Source of the DNA: Chloroflexota bacterium
GTDB taxonomy: Bacteria > Chloroflexota > Dehalococcoidia > Lucifugimonadales > GCA-2722455
NCBI GenBank assembly: GCA_002722455.1
Contig: PBMB01000002.1
Coordinates: 124,001 to 188,000 of the forward strand
Reading direction: 5' to 3'
DNA: 64,000 nt
Shown here piece after piece: positions 1-9,064 of this stretch. Both the position numbers and the translations under genes were made by a program. Each line of letters starts with the position of its first letter. Position 1 is the stretch's first letter. The notes beneath the pieces were generated by a model. The model had not been told where the DNA came from and ran no database searches. It worked only from the letters and a program-made list of their open reading frames with translations.

Positions 1-16
1 AAAAAAAGAAAGGACA

Positions 17-229
17 ATGTTTAAATTAGATTTAAATAAGATAAATAAAGAGTTGTCAGATTTAACAGAAACAGAAGAAAATAAATATGAAATTGCAAAA
101 AAAATTTATATAAAAGAGAGCGAAAAATCAGAATTAACAAAAGAAGAAAAAACATTTTTAAAATCTTATAGATTAAAGGTGTATGATGATTATTTAAAAG
201 ACGAATCAGTTGAGATTATCAATGAATAA
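17..229 (+). CDS. Small hypothetical charged protein (70 aa)
   Basis: I do not recognise this protein. It is a 70-residue, Lys/Glu-rich, probably all-helical soluble protein without a signal peptide or membrane span. An AAAGGAC ribosome binding site lies at the right distance before the ATG. It sits just upstream of the separately promoted unit at 286. Its composition resembles the charged helical tails of the membrane proteins that follow, so it could be a detached relative of that family, but this is only inference. Confidence 0.6.
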   Translation: MFKLDLNKINKELSDLTETEENKYEIAKKIYIKESEKSELTKEEKTFLKSYRLKVYDDYLKDESVEIINE

Positions 230-233
230 ACGA

Positions 234-262
234 TTGAATCAATCTCTTATATGTGATATAAT
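234..262 (+). promoter_or_regulatory. Sigma-70 promoter
   Basis: TTGAAT (234-239), a 17-bp spacer and TATAAT (257-262) with a TG extended -10 element. It drives the unit starting at 286. Confidence 0.75.
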
Positions 263-285
263 TAGAAAAATTTTGGGAGAAAAAG

Positions 286-702
286 ATGATCAAGTTAAAT
301 ACAGGTTTTTTACGAATAGAATCGACATTCAATCAAGAAGAATTAAATTTTGCTATTAAAAATTATGTATCAAGAGTTCATGAAGTTGAGTTGAGTAAGA
401 CAAGTATTATATGGGATAAAAGCAAAGAGTCTGAGTTAGAAATATCAGAAGATATGGATTATGGCTGTAAAATCAATTTAATCTCAGAAAAAAAATCAGA
501 AACACACCAATTCCCTTATAAAGAAATGATGGTTCTTCAAGAATCTTCTGATGATATGAAAATAAACTTAGTATATATGGTTATAGATTTTCTAGATTTG
601 GAAGATCATGAATATGCAAGAGATTTAAAAAGTCATGAAATAAAAATCAATCCTGAAAACAAATCTTTGACGTTTGTTTTGAATTTTAATTTTAATGAAT
701 AA
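286..702 (+). CDS. Hypothetical protein (138 aa)
   Basis: Not recognised. A 138-residue acidic soluble protein with no signal peptide, membrane span or familiar motif. Its C-terminus alternates hydrophobic residues, suggesting beta strands. A GGGAG ribosome binding site and its own promoter precede it. It is the first gene of a unit with the membrane protein at 713, which starts 10 nt after its stop, so the two are probably co-expressed. Confidence 0.65.
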   Translation: MIKLNTGFLRIESTFNQEELNFAIKNYVSRVHEVELSKTSIIWDKSKESELEISEDMDYGCKINLISEKKSETHQFPYKEMMVLQESSDDMKINLVYMVIDFLDLEDHEYARDLKSHEIKINPENKSLTFVLNFNFNE

Positions 703-712
703 AGGTTGTTAA

Positions 713-1426
713 ATGTCTTCATTAGTATCAGAATACCAAAAGAATAAATATAAAATAAATAAACTAAAAGAAAGGTTGAACAACTGTGAAAAAGAATTGT
801 TTTGGTCTAAAGAATCTTTTGAATTGAAAGAGTCAATTTTAGCTTTTGTTATAGGAAGCCTTTCTTTTTTTGTTTTACTTTCAATGTTTGTTAATGATTT
901 CAATCTAGAAAGTTACATGAAAGAAGTGCCTATAACTTTGATGTTAGGTGCAATGGTGTTTCTTTTTTTAGTATTCATTTACAGTTTAATAACCCCTGAC
1001 TCAGAAGCAGAGATTAACAAGTATAAAATAGGAGAAAAAGAATCTAACGAAAAAGTATTTGAAAAGAATTTCAAAAAAATGCTTTTTATGTTTGCTATTA
1101 TGAATTGGGTTGGTGTAGCTTTTTCTTTCTTTTTTATTTTATCAATATTAAAAAAATCTTTTAAAGTGAGTAATGATAAAGAATTAACAAGCTCAAAAAA
1201 AACAGAAATAAAAAGAGAAATTAACAAATTAGAATCAAAATTGAAAAAGATAATATCGGAAATATCAGAATCAAGAGAATCTATTTCTTTTTTAATTGAA
1301 AACAAAACTAAAGAAAACGAAGAATTAATAAAAGATGTTGAATCGGAAATAATGAAAAATATAGATGAATCAATATTAAGAATAAAATATGAAGAACTTT
1401 CAACTAGAGAGTTGTTAAATTATTAA
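713..1426 (+). CDS. Membrane/coiled-coil array protein 1 (237 aa)
   Basis: Architecture seen directly: N-terminal charged helix (about 1-35), membrane spans near 42-62, 73-95 and 122-146, then a long Lys/Glu coiled-coil tail (about 155-230). This is the first member of a large set of similar proteins extending to 15.7 kb. No enzymatic motif is visible. AAAGG precedes the ATG and the gene follows the hypothetical gene at 286 by 10 nt. Function is unknown. The shape suggests a membrane-anchored scaffold or assembly factor, but nothing in the sequence fixes this. Confidence 0.75.
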   Translation: MSSLVSEYQKNKYKINKLKERLNNCEKELFWSKESFELKESILAFVIGSLSFFVLLSMFVNDFNLESYMKEVPITLMLGAMVFLFLVFIYSLITPDSEAEINKYKIGEKESNEKVFEKNFKKMLFMFAIMNWVGVAFSFFFILSILKKSFKVSNDKELTSSKKTEIKREINKLESKLKKIISEISESRESISFLIENKTKENEELIKDVESEIMKNIDESILRIKYEELSTRELLNY

Positions 1427-1450
1427 AGGTTAAAGAATAATAATAAGGAA

Positions 1451-1474
1451 AAACAGCATTTGCTGTTTTTTTTT
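1451..1474 (+). terminator. Rho-independent terminator
   Basis: AACAGC/GCTGTT hairpin followed by a run of T; ends the 286-1426 unit. Confidence 0.8.
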
Positions 1475-1510
1475 GTAATGATAAAATATAAGTATAAAAA
1501 GGAGATTTCA

Positions 1511-3151
1511 ATGCTAGATAAAATCATAGAAGATTTAGAAAAAGATAGTCAACAATTCAGAGTGGCGCATAATATAAATTCTGAAGCCCTATTAAAATAT
1601 ATAAAAAAATACAAAAAAATTGTAGCACCATCACTTGCTATTTTAAAAGAAGACGAAATTCTTTCTCAATATGGAGATATAACCCTTGTTTTTGATCCAA
1701 AAATTATTTTTGGTGGAAAAATTAAAAGCTTAATGTCTGATAGAGAGAATTATGTATATTCAGGAGATATGCATAGTCCAAGGTTTCCAGAGATATCTTA
1801 TGATTTCGTGAATAAAGAATTAGAGTACTATAAAATGATTCAAGAATACGGAGAGGAATACAAAGTAAGCATAATTGACGTAGCTCAAAGCAAACCTTCT
1901 TATGACAAAAAAGATATGATATATTTTTATTCTAACAATGACGCAATGAAAATGTATTTTATAAATCAACACGAAGAATTTTCTTTTAAGGTAAAAGAAG
2001 ATAGGGAGTCTGTTAACTCTCCATTTAAGAATGACAAAGAGCTTGCAAAATATTTAAAGACAATAAAAGACTATGATAACTTAGATATAGAAGAACTTAA
2101 AAACCAAATAAATCTAGCAAAAGAGAGAGAAATAAAAAGAAAAATAGAAAGAACAAGAAATCCAAGAGAAGCCATTGTAAAAAGATTAACAGAAATGTGT
2201 GAACGTGAATATGAATCTTATTTTGCAGAGCCTTTGTTTGAAAATGGAGTGGCTTCTGCAAAACATTACGAACTTAGATGCACAATCAGAGATTTAAGAA
2301 ATCCTCCTAAAAAAGTAGATAAGAAGCATAGAGAAAGGAAAATAAATAGAAAATTAAGAGAATTGGGGTTAGAAGAAGATTATAGACGTTTTTGTGAAGT
2401 ATTATCTGATGAAGCTTTTGTAAATCCACACTTTAAATTGGGAACAAGAAGAAAGCTAGAAGTAAACGCTGAGAATGCATTGTTAGTAATGAAAAAAGAA
2501 GGTGCAATAGCATCTGAAAAGACTTTAACAGAAAGTTTAGCTAAAACAAAATCAAGAACATTAAGAAGACTTTATGATCTTGAAGACGTTCTTGATACAG
2601 CAAAACAAGAAATAAAAAATAAAAGAGAGATCAACGAAATTACTGAAAATCTTAATCATTTGTTTCATAACATGGTAGATAAAATTGATGAATTAAACAA
2701 AGATAAAAAGAATCTGGATCACTTTGACCTATTGGAAGAAATGTCATTATCATTAGCTGTTTCTTTATCGACCAAAGAAAAAGTAAAAAACTATTTTGAA
2801 GCAAAGAAATATAAAACAAATGACGAATTTCTTGATATGTTTTTAGAATATAGAAAAGAGTTTAAATCTTCTCCTGTAAATTATTTCGAAGCAAAACTAT
2901 TTAGAAATCTTGATATAACAGATGTTGCTTGTGTTGTTTTACCAAGAAATGCACCGCAAGAATTAAAAGAAGTGTTAAAAGATTCTGGAGTGAAAACAAG
3001 TTATTATGCAGTAAGAAATCAAGAAGATTTCGAAAGAGCAATGAAAAAGACAGATAGGTATCTTCTCAATGATTCTTTTATAGAGAAAGAAAAAAACAAA
3101 ATAAAAAAAGAAAGAGACTTGAAGCGAAGAAACAACAAGAAAATAAAATAA
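1511..3151 (+). CDS. Large hypothetical charged protein (546 aa)
   Basis: Not recognised. The start is the ATG at 1511, preceded by AAGGAG. An in-frame upstream start (1460) lies inside the preceding terminator and is rejected. The N-terminal 200 residues look globular with mixed strands. The middle and C-terminal regions are highly charged and helical, and the last 30 residues are almost entirely Lys/Arg/Glu/Asn. No signal peptide or membrane span is present. It is the only large soluble protein among the membrane-protein array. The basic tail could bind nucleic acid, but that is a guess. Confidence 0.7.
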   Translation: MLDKIIEDLEKDSQQFRVAHNINSEALLKYIKKYKKIVAPSLAILKEDEILSQYGDITLVFDPKIIFGGKIKSLMSDRENYVYSGDMHSPRFPEISYDFVNKELEYYKMIQEYGEEYKVSIIDVAQSKPSYDKKDMIYFYSNNDAMKMYFINQHEEFSFKVKEDRESVNSPFKNDKELAKYLKTIKDYDNLDIEELKNQINLAKEREIKRKIERTRNPREAIVKRLTEMCEREYESYFAEPLFENGVASAKHYELRCTIRDLRNPPKKVDKKHRERKINRKLRELGLEEDYRRFCEVLSDEAFVNPHFKLGTRRKLEVNAENALLVMKKEGAIASEKTLTESLAKTKSRTLRRLYDLEDVLDTAKQEIKNKREINEITENLNHLFHNMVDKIDELNKDKKNLDHFDLLEEMSLSLAVSLSTKEKVKNYFEAKKYKTNDEFLDMFLEYRKEFKSSPVNYFEAKLFRNLDITDVACVVLPRNAPQELKEVLKDSGVKTSYYAVRNQEDFERAMKKTDRYLLNDSFIEKEKNKIKKERDLKRRNNKKIK

Positions 3152-3152
3152 A

Positions 3153-3175
3153 AAATGCCTACGGGCATTTTTTTA
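3153..3175 (+). terminator. Rho-independent terminator
   Basis: AAATGCC-TACG-GGCATTT hairpin followed by T-run. Confidence 0.85.
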
Positions 3176-3222
3176 TTGATTTAAACAATTAAATCTGTTA
3201 AAAGGTTGTTTTGAGGTGGATA

Positions 3223-3843
3223 ATGATTGAAGAATATATAGATTTAAAAAAGAAAATAAATAATAACAAAGAAGAAATGAAAATCAGTTATTTATTTAAA
3301 AGTAAAATAACAAGAATAAATTTATTATTTTCAACAATATTTTCATTTTTTATGCATTTTTATATTGTTTATGAATGGCTCTTGCGAGAAAAAAGTATAT
3401 TTCTTTATTTAGTTGTATTTTTTATGGGAATTTTGGTTATATCTATAATATCAGGAATGATAATAGATGAGCTTGATGAAATAAAAAACAAAAAAAGAAA
3501 GAACCTAATAATTTTAATAATTGTAAATATAGGAATACCATTCCTACTTATTGTATCACCATTTTTAACTTTAATGTCAGTAATCTTTAATATAGTAAGA
3601 GCAAAATATCTAAAAAATTCAGAAAAAAGAATAAAAAAACTAGAGATTAAAAATGAAAAATTAAAATTGAAGAAATTAGAATTATGGAAAAAAATATTAA
3701 ATGATAAAGAAAGCTTAAAAACGATAGAGGAATCAAAAGAAATCCAAAAAGAAATAAAAGAAGAATATTCAAAGTTTAAAGAAGAAAAATCAAAATTAAT
3801 ATTAGAAAAAGCATTTAAAGAAAAAGAACTGATTGTAGAATAA
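3223..3843 (+). CDS. Membrane/coiled-coil array protein 2 (206 aa)
   Basis: The ATG at 3223 has a GAGGTGG ribosome binding site; an in-frame TTG at 3211 overlaps that site and is rejected. Begins MIEEYIDLKKK, then spans near 32-52, 59-80 and a long hydrophobic stretch 94-125, then a coiled-coil tail. It is plainly paralogous to the next gene (3854). Both start MIE-[EK]-Y-[IL]-[DE]-[LI]-K, and their tails match in the stretch around W-K-I followed by E-S-x-x-x-x-K-E-I-K-x-E-Y. Function unknown. Confidence 0.75.
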   Translation: MIEEYIDLKKKINNNKEEMKISYLFKSKITRINLLFSTIFSFFMHFYIVYEWLLREKSIFLYLVVFFMGILVISIISGMIIDELDEIKNKKRKNLIILIIVNIGIPFLLIVSPFLTLMSVIFNIVRAKYLKNSEKRIKKLEIKNEKLKLKKLELWKKILNDKESLKTIEESKEIQKEIKEEYSKFKEEKSKLILEKAFKEKELIVE

Positions 3844-3853
3844 AAGGTTTAAA

Positions 3854-4459
3854 ATGATAGAAAAATATTTAGAGATCAAGCAAAAAAAAGAGTCTGTCGT
3901 GGCAAGAATAGAATTCAATGAATTTTTGAAAAAAAAACCAATGAGAATTTATTTTATTCTTCTGTCTATTACAACATTAACATTTCATTCAATATTTATT
4001 TATAATTCGTTTATTGATTCATTTATTGTTAATTATTTAATATCAAATATTGCTTCAACATTGGTAGGTCTTATTGCAATATCAAGCTTGAATATTGGTG
4101 GAGTAAAAAAAGAAAATAAAAAAATTCAAATAGTAACAACCTTAATATCTTTCACTCTTCTTAATTACCTGTCTATCATATTTTCCATTACTACTTTGGT
4201 TTTAATTTATATGTTTAGAGAAGATTTTTTTAACAATAAAAAAACCAACATAAATTTAAAAAAGAAATCAGAAATATTAAAAAAAGAAAAAGAAAACTTA
4301 TGGTATAAGATATCAAAAGACAGATCATTATTGAAACATATAGAATCAGACGAAAGATTAAAGAAAGAAATAAAATTAGAATATCTAAAGTTAAAAAAAG
4401 ATAAAACAGAAGATTTATTAAAACATCATTTTGAAATTGAAGAAATAAAAAGCTCCTGA
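3854..4459 (+). CDS. Membrane/coiled-coil array protein 3 (201 aa)
   Basis: Tandem paralogue of the preceding gene with the same N-terminal signature (MIEKYLEIKQK), three hydrophobic segments (about 30-52, 60-80, 94-122) and a matching charged tail. It starts 10 nt after the upstream stop behind AAAGG. Its stop codon lies in the loop of a terminator hairpin shared with the convergent gene at 4467. It looks like a recent tandem duplication product that has diverged at sequence level. Function unknown. Confidence 0.75.
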   Translation: MIEKYLEIKQKKESVVARIEFNEFLKKKPMRIYFILLSITTLTFHSIFIYNSFIDSFIVNYLISNIASTLVGLIAISSLNIGGVKKENKKIQIVTTLISFTLLNYLSIIFSITTLVLIYMFREDFFNNKKTNINLKKKSEILKKEKENLWYKISKDRSLLKHIESDERLKKEIKLEYLKLKKDKTEDLLKHHFEIEEIKSS

Positions 4460-4468
4460 TGGAGCTTT
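4449..4468. terminator. Bidirectional terminator between convergent genes
   Basis: AAAGCTCC-TGAT-GGAGCTTT. The + strand stop codon is in the loop and the - strand stop codon is at the other edge, an unusually compact arrangement. Confidence 0.75.
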
Positions 4469-5402
4469 AAATGTTTTTAATTTCGGAATATTCTTTTGGT
4501 TCTTCTTTTTCTAAAACCTCATCATATTTTTTAAGTTTTTTTCGCTTGTTTTTCAAGGCTAAGATAAAAGATTCGTAATCTTTAAATAAGTTTTCTAAAT
4601 GTGGTATTTCATTGTCATCACATTCAAAAATTAAAGTTTTCGTTTCACCCATTTCAAACTCTTGATAATTTTTTAAGATCTTCGCAAGATGTTTCACTTC
4701 TTGTTTATTCTTTATTATTTTATTTTTACAAGATTCAGTTTGTTTCTTTAATTGCTTTATTTTAGAATAAAACAATTCAACATCTTTATAACTATGCTTT
4801 TGATTGATGTTATATAAGATAACATTAAATATAATAAATATAATCGAATAGCAAAAAATTGCTGATATAAATGTGAAGACTGGTTGTTGAATAAGTATTT
4901 CTAATATAGCTCTACCCTCACCACCTAAAAAAAGGTAGATAAAACAGATTACTGAAATTGTGAGAAAACCAAAAGATGAAATCGTAAACGTAACCAATGA
5001 TACGACAAAGCCATTTGTTAATGTATAACTGTCTGATTTACTAGAAATGTTTTTAATTAGATAAAGATTAAAAACAGAAACTAAAAGAGACGCACCTAAA
5101 ACTAAAATACCAATTGAATCAAGATAATTATTAAATGCAAAACCATTACTAATCATAAATTCAAAAAGTTTAATTAATTCATAAAAATTAAAAGTTTCTG
5201 TAAAGCCATACATTGGAGCAATAGAAGAATATTTACTAAATATCAATCCATGAATAGAGAACAACATAAAAACAATAATAAAAACAAAATAGCTTAACAT
5301 TTTTGAATGTTCTAAAAAACTAACAGATTTAAATATATTTAAGCTTTTTGAGTGTTCTTCTTTTGTTTTTCTTTTTAACTCTAAGTAATCTTCAATTAGC
5401 AT
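4467..5402 (-). CDS. Membrane/coiled-coil array protein 4 (311 aa)
   Basis: Same family signature at the N-terminus (MLIEDYLELKRKTK), here with about four membrane spans (near 36-56, 95-120, 133-160, 170-200), then a long coiled-coil tail. The extra spans make it the largest array member. AAGGAAC precedes the start, and the gene follows the 5415-6275 gene by 12 nt on the same strand, so these two form a unit. Function unknown. Confidence 0.75.
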   Translation of the reverse strand: MLIEDYLELKRKTKEEHSKSLNIFKSVSFLEHSKMLSYFVFIIVFMLFSIHGLIFSKYSSIAPMYGFTETFNFYELIKLFEFMISNGFAFNNYLDSIGILVLGASLLVSVFNLYLIKNISSKSDSYTLTNGFVVSLVTFTISSFGFLTISVICFIYLFLGGEGRAILEILIQQPVFTFISAIFCYSIIFIIFNVILYNINQKHSYKDVELFYSKIKQLKKQTESCKNKIIKNKQEVKHLAKILKNYQEFEMGETKTLIFECDDNEIPHLENLFKDYESFILALKNKRKKLKKYDEVLEKEEPKEYSEIKNI

Positions 5403-5414
5403 TGTTGTTCCTTT

Positions 5415-6275
5415 TTAAATGTTTTCTATGTTTGTAATAATTTCTTTTGAAAATGATTTTGCTTTATTTATTATATCTTTTTCTCTTTTTTCTTCTGATT
5501 TCAAGTCATTATATTTTTCGATAAAGTCTAGATATTCATTTTTTCTTTTATCTTTGTTTTCGACTCTTTCAATTAAATAATTTATAGTTTCTTCGTTTTT
5601 TACAATTTCTTTTTTTAGATTAACTATTGAAGAATTATTTTGTTGATAATCTTTATATGTAGGTTTATTTTTGTTAAATAAAACTTTTAACTTTGAGACG
5701 CCAAGAATTGACTTAAATCCGAATATAAAAATAAAAATCAATGCACCAATAAAAGAATATGAAATGAAATAAAAAGCTATTCCAATAGCAGATTCATTAA
5801 GTAAAAAAGTAGTGCTAAATAAAAATACAACACAAATAAAATAAAAGAAAACAAAAGTAACAGAGTGGTCTTTCCCAAAACGATGTCTATCGAAATAGCA
5901 AAGTTTAACAATAGCGGTTAAAAGAAAAATCACCAAATAAATTAAGTTATCTAAATAAAAATTTAAAAAAGGTGTAAACGATTCGTTGGTTATAATGTCT
6001 TGTTTATAAAAAACATATAAGTTCGAAAAAATATTAAATATATTATTGTTTTCTACTGCTATATCATATGTGTTACTTAAATAATCAATCCAGCGAATTA
6101 AATATATTTCGGAAAAAACATAAAGTATTGTAGCAAAAGAAATTAAAAATCCTAAAGTAAAAAAATGTGAAACGGTTGATTTCGCTTTTTTTATTTGTTC
6201 AAGTTCGTCTTCGATAAAAGATTTTTTGTTCTCCAACTCTACTAGTTTATTTATCAGTTTCGTCACTTTAGCCAT
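5415..6275 (-). CDS. Membrane/coiled-coil array protein 5 (286 aa)
   Basis: N-terminal coiled coil rich in Leu/Glu/Lys (1-32), about four hydrophobic segments (34-56, 105-125, 135-155, 160-190), then a charged coiled-coil tail to the end. First gene of a two-gene unit with the 4467-5402 paralogue and divergent from the gene at 6385. No catalytic or transport motif is visible. Confidence 0.72.
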   Translation of the reverse strand: MAKVTKLINKLVELENKKSFIEDELEQIKKAKSTVSHFFTLGFLISFATILYVFSEIYLIRWIDYLSNTYDIAVENNNIFNIFSNLYVFYKQDIITNESFTPFLNFYLDNLIYLVIFLLTAIVKLCYFDRHRFGKDHSVTFVFFYFICVVFLFSTTFLLNESAIGIAFYFISYSFIGALIFIFIFGFKSILGVSKLKVLFNKNKPTYKDYQQNNSSIVNLKKEIVKNEETINYLIERVENKDKRKNEYLDFIEKYNDLKSEEKREKDIINKAKSFSKEIITNIENI

Positions 6276-6331
6276 CCTATAATATAATCGGTTTATTATA
6301 ATGTATTTGAATTAAAATATCAACAAACGAT

Positions 6332-6360
6332 TTGACTATTTTTCGAAGTTTAAATACTAT
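6332..6360 (+). promoter_or_regulatory. Sigma-70 promoter
   Basis: TTGACT, 17-bp spacer, TACTAT; upstream of the 6385-7856 unit. Confidence 0.7.
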
Positions 6361-6384
6361 ACAAAAAAAAGTAAAAGGAATATT

Positions 6385-7089
6385 ATGCTAATAACAACTA
6401 AAGAAAAAATCTTATTAAGCCAAATAAAAGGTCTACATAAAAGGTCAAAAGAAACAAATTTCTTTAACAATAAAAGAAAAATGACATTAATGGAGTATAA
6501 GTTTTATAATTTCTTTTCTTTTGTGTTACTTATGAATTTTGGTCTCGTCTTATTTTTTACGTTTATTTTTCTTATACATTTAATGTTCGGCTCATTAGAA
6601 ATTGTATTGTCTGAAGAGATCCTTCTTGCAAAAATATCTTTATTTGTTAGTAATATAGTTTTTTTTATTTTGTATTTAATGTTTTTATATAAATGGATTT
6701 CAAAAAAAACAAAATTATCAATGAAAGAAAAAATCTTAACATTGTCTTTATTTCAAGCCTTAATATTTGTAATAAAAGATATAATAAGAACAAAAGAAAA
6801 AGAAAATATTTATGAAATGGAAATAAAAGTTATAATTGAAAAATTAGATATAAAAGAAATCTACAAATTATCAAATTTATTAAACTTAAAATCATTGGAA
6901 GATCAAGATATTTTCAGTATTTATCTTGAAGAAAAAATAAGAAAAGAATTGAATTTGAAAGTTGAAGAAGTTTATGAAAATATAAAAAATTCCACCTTAT
7001 ATACAACAACAAAACCTGAAGTGTTGAATTTGCTTCTAAATGAAGAAAAAGAGATTAAAGTGAAAGATATTCAAATGGAGACAGAATAG
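6385..7089 (+). CDS. Membrane/coiled-coil array protein 6 (234 aa)
   Basis: Charged N-terminal helix, two strong membrane spans (about 46-72 and 84-108), a third weaker hydrophobic segment near 120-132 and a helical tail. AAAAGGAATATT precedes the ATG. Co-transcribed with the next array gene, whose start lies 2 nt beyond this stop. Function unknown. Confidence 0.72.
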   Translation: MLITTKEKILLSQIKGLHKRSKETNFFNNKRKMTLMEYKFYNFFSFVLLMNFGLVLFFTFIFLIHLMFGSLEIVLSEEILLAKISLFVSNIVFFILYLMFLYKWISKKTKLSMKEKILTLSLFQALIFVIKDIIRTKEKENIYEMEIKVIIEKLDIKEIYKLSNLLNLKSLEDQDIFSIYLEEKIRKELNLKVEEVYENIKNSTLYTTTKPEVLNLLLNEEKEIKVKDIQMETE

Positions 7090-7091
7090 GA

Positions 7092-7856
7092 ATGTTAGAA
7101 GAAAAAGTAAAAAAAATAAGAGAACTAGAAAACAAAAGAAGATTGTTGAATATGAGATTATTCGATGATTTAATAGAAAATAAAAATAAAAATGGAATGT
7201 CTTTTTCATTAGTAGCCTTATTATTTAGCTTATTAGTCTCATTACCAATTTTTATAATTTTTTCGATATGTACACTTGCTTTATTTTTAAATAACATAGA
7301 CTTAAATACATTATCCCATTCTTTGAAATCAATACCTTCATTGATAATTTATTTATCAAGTATAACATTCGATTCTCTAAAAACAACGTTTTTAGGGTTA
7401 AGTAAAGAAACATTCTTTATATTTTGTTTTTTTACTTCTCAAATCTTATTTTTAATGAGTTATATTCTAGACTCTTGGAGCCAAAATTTAGATATTTTAG
7501 CGAAAAGAAGATTAGAAAAAATACATGAAAATAAAATATTAAGCTTAATGTTTATGCTTTTTGGGTGTGGTTGGTTGACATTATTATTGGTTTCTTCAAA
7601 GGATAAGAAAAAAGCAAAAATAGTTGAAAATGAAAGAAATCAAAAAATAAAAGAATTAGATAAAAAAGATCTTATAGATATAATAAAAGGTGCAAAAAAG
7701 AATAAAAACATGAATTTTGTTTTAGAAAATATTATGACGAAAGAAGAATTAACAGAAAAAATAACAAATAATAAAGAAATGAATCATATGGAAATATTAA
7801 GATATAAATTAAAAAGAAAGATAGAAAATGAAAATCTTGATATAGAAAATGATTAA
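7092..7856 (+). CDS. Membrane/coiled-coil array protein 7 (254 aa)
   Basis: N-terminal coiled coil (MLEEKVKKIRELENKRRLL), spans near 36-62, about 75-95, 103-125 and 148-165, then a charged helical tail. The likely ribosome binding site (GGAG) lies inside the end of the upstream gene, suggesting translational coupling. Tightly packed second gene of a two-gene unit. Function unknown. Confidence 0.72.
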   Translation: MLEEKVKKIRELENKRRLLNMRLFDDLIENKNKNGMSFSLVALLFSLLVSLPIFIIFSICTLALFLNNIDLNTLSHSLKSIPSLIIYLSSITFDSLKTTFLGLSKETFFIFCFFTSQILFLMSYILDSWSQNLDILAKRRLEKIHENKILSLMFMLFGCGWLTLLLVSSKDKKKAKIVENERNQKIKELDKKDLIDIIKGAKKNKNMNFVLENIMTKEELTEKITNNKEMNHMEILRYKLKRKIENENLDIEND

Positions 7857-7860
7857 AAAT

Positions 7861-7884
7861 AAAAGGCTGTTGTTACAGCCTTTT
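7861..7884. terminator. Bidirectional terminator
   Basis: Perfect 10-bp stem AAAAGGCTGT/ACAGCCTTTT with TGTT loop between convergent genes. Confidence 0.85.
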
Positions 7885-7893
7885 ATATAGTAA

Positions 7894-8787
7894 TTATTCA
7901 TTTTCAATAACAATTTCATTTCGTGTTTCAAATTCAGAGTTCTCTATTTTTTCTTTCAATTCTTTATATTCTTTAAGTTTATATTGATGTGTATTGAAAT
8001 CGGAAAGAATGTCATCAATAAGATATCGAACCTCTTTGCTGTTATTCATTTCAAGGTTTCTAATAGCAACCTCTTCCATATATTTTTCATCTTTGATAAT
8101 GATATTTAGAATTTCTTTTTTCTTTTCTTTGTGTTTATCTATGTCGGCTATTAATTTTTGCACATTTATGACTTTTATTTCATTTTTAATTTTATTCTTT
8201 TTAAGATAACTGATAAAATTTAAAAAACCAGAAATAAGAAGCAAAACAGCAATTACAGGGGCGATAATTGTTAAAGTGAAATGTGGTTGTACTACAGAGA
8301 TAATAATTCCAACAATAAAAGAAACGAAACAACCAAAACTTGAAATAACACAAAATAATTCAGGGTATTTTGGCTTTATGGAAAGGTTAAATTCTTTTTT
8401 TCTGAAATAATATTTAAAACACCATTTTAAAGAAATAGCACAAGAAGCAAGTAAGGCAGTAGAAGTGCTCCATAAATTAATATAGTAATCAAGAATCCCC
8501 ATTTGACGATGAGAATATTTTCCTTGGTATTGAAAATATTCAACCATAGAATAAAAAGAATAATTACCATGAAATCCTTCAGTATATCCAATTTCTACGG
8601 CTTCCTTCATAACCAACAAACCAATAAAATAAGTTACAACAAGAAAGCCAAAAAAAGCTAGAGATATAAAAATAGAGTTTAATTTTAACTTATTAATTTC
8701 TAATAATTGTTTTAATGAATTTGCTTTTTTAATTTGAACTTCTTTTTTTGAAATAGAACTGTTTATTTTTAATACTTCGTCTAGCAT
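7894..8787 (-). CDS. Membrane/coiled-coil array protein 8 (297 aa)
   Basis: N-terminal charged helix (1-35), four hydrophobic segments (about 38-60, 105-128, 143-170, 175-195), then a charged coiled-coil tail. The loop after the first span is rich in Tyr/Gly/His (residues 70-95), unlike other members. Single-gene unit on this strand, convergent with 7092-7856. Function unknown. Confidence 0.72.
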   Translation of the reverse strand: MLDEVLKINSSISKKEVQIKKANSLKQLLEINKLKLNSIFISLAFFGFLVVTYFIGLLVMKEAVEIGYTEGFHGNYSFYSMVEYFQYQGKYSHRQMGILDYYINLWSTSTALLASCAISLKWCFKYYFRKKEFNLSIKPKYPELFCVISSFGCFVSFIVGIIISVVQPHFTLTIIAPVIAVLLLISGFLNFISYLKKNKIKNEIKVINVQKLIADIDKHKEKKKEILNIIIKDEKYMEEVAIRNLEMNNSKEVRYLIDDILSDFNTHQYKLKEYKELKEKIENSEFETRNEIVIENE

Positions 8788-8850
8788 TATAGATTTTCCT
8801 CATATTCTCCTGCAAGCGGAATTCTAACATAAAAACAAAGAAAAATAAAC

Positions 8851-8876
8851 AAAAAACCGCTTGGAAGCGATTTTTT
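8851..8876. terminator. Terminator-like hairpin with no adjacent coding gene
   Basis: CGCT-TGGA-AGCG core flanked by A and T runs. No coding gene ends here on either strand, so it may end a small RNA coming from 8880-9040 on the - strand. Confidence 0.55.
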
Positions 8877-9040
8877 AATTGTTATTTTGTTCAGTGGGTT
8901 AAAAGAAAGTGCAAAGTTTAATTAATTGACCAAGATATAATTAAGTAGGTTCTAACCTTAGTATTTGTCCATCGACGGATAAACATTTATTCCAAAGTCC
9001 ATGTCTTTTTCTTGATAGTTCATTGATGTTTGTAATATAA
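8877..9040 (-). other. Unexplained non-coding stretch between two terminators
   Basis: About 165 bp with no credible large ORF. Read on the - strand it contains small hairpins (AGGTT/AACCT near 8947 and a self-complementary element near 8970) and a 14-codon reading frame (9002 to 8958) without a good ribosome binding site. It ends in the hairpin at 8851-8876. A small RNA or leader is possible. I could not find a convincing promoter. Confidence 0.3.
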
Positions 9041-9064
9041 AAAAATAGAAGCACTTGCTTCTAT
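9041..9064 (-). terminator. Rho-independent terminator
   Basis: ATAGAAGCA/TGCTTCTAT hairpin followed on the - strand by a T-run; ends the gene at 9061-9591 and overlaps its stop. Confidence 0.8.
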
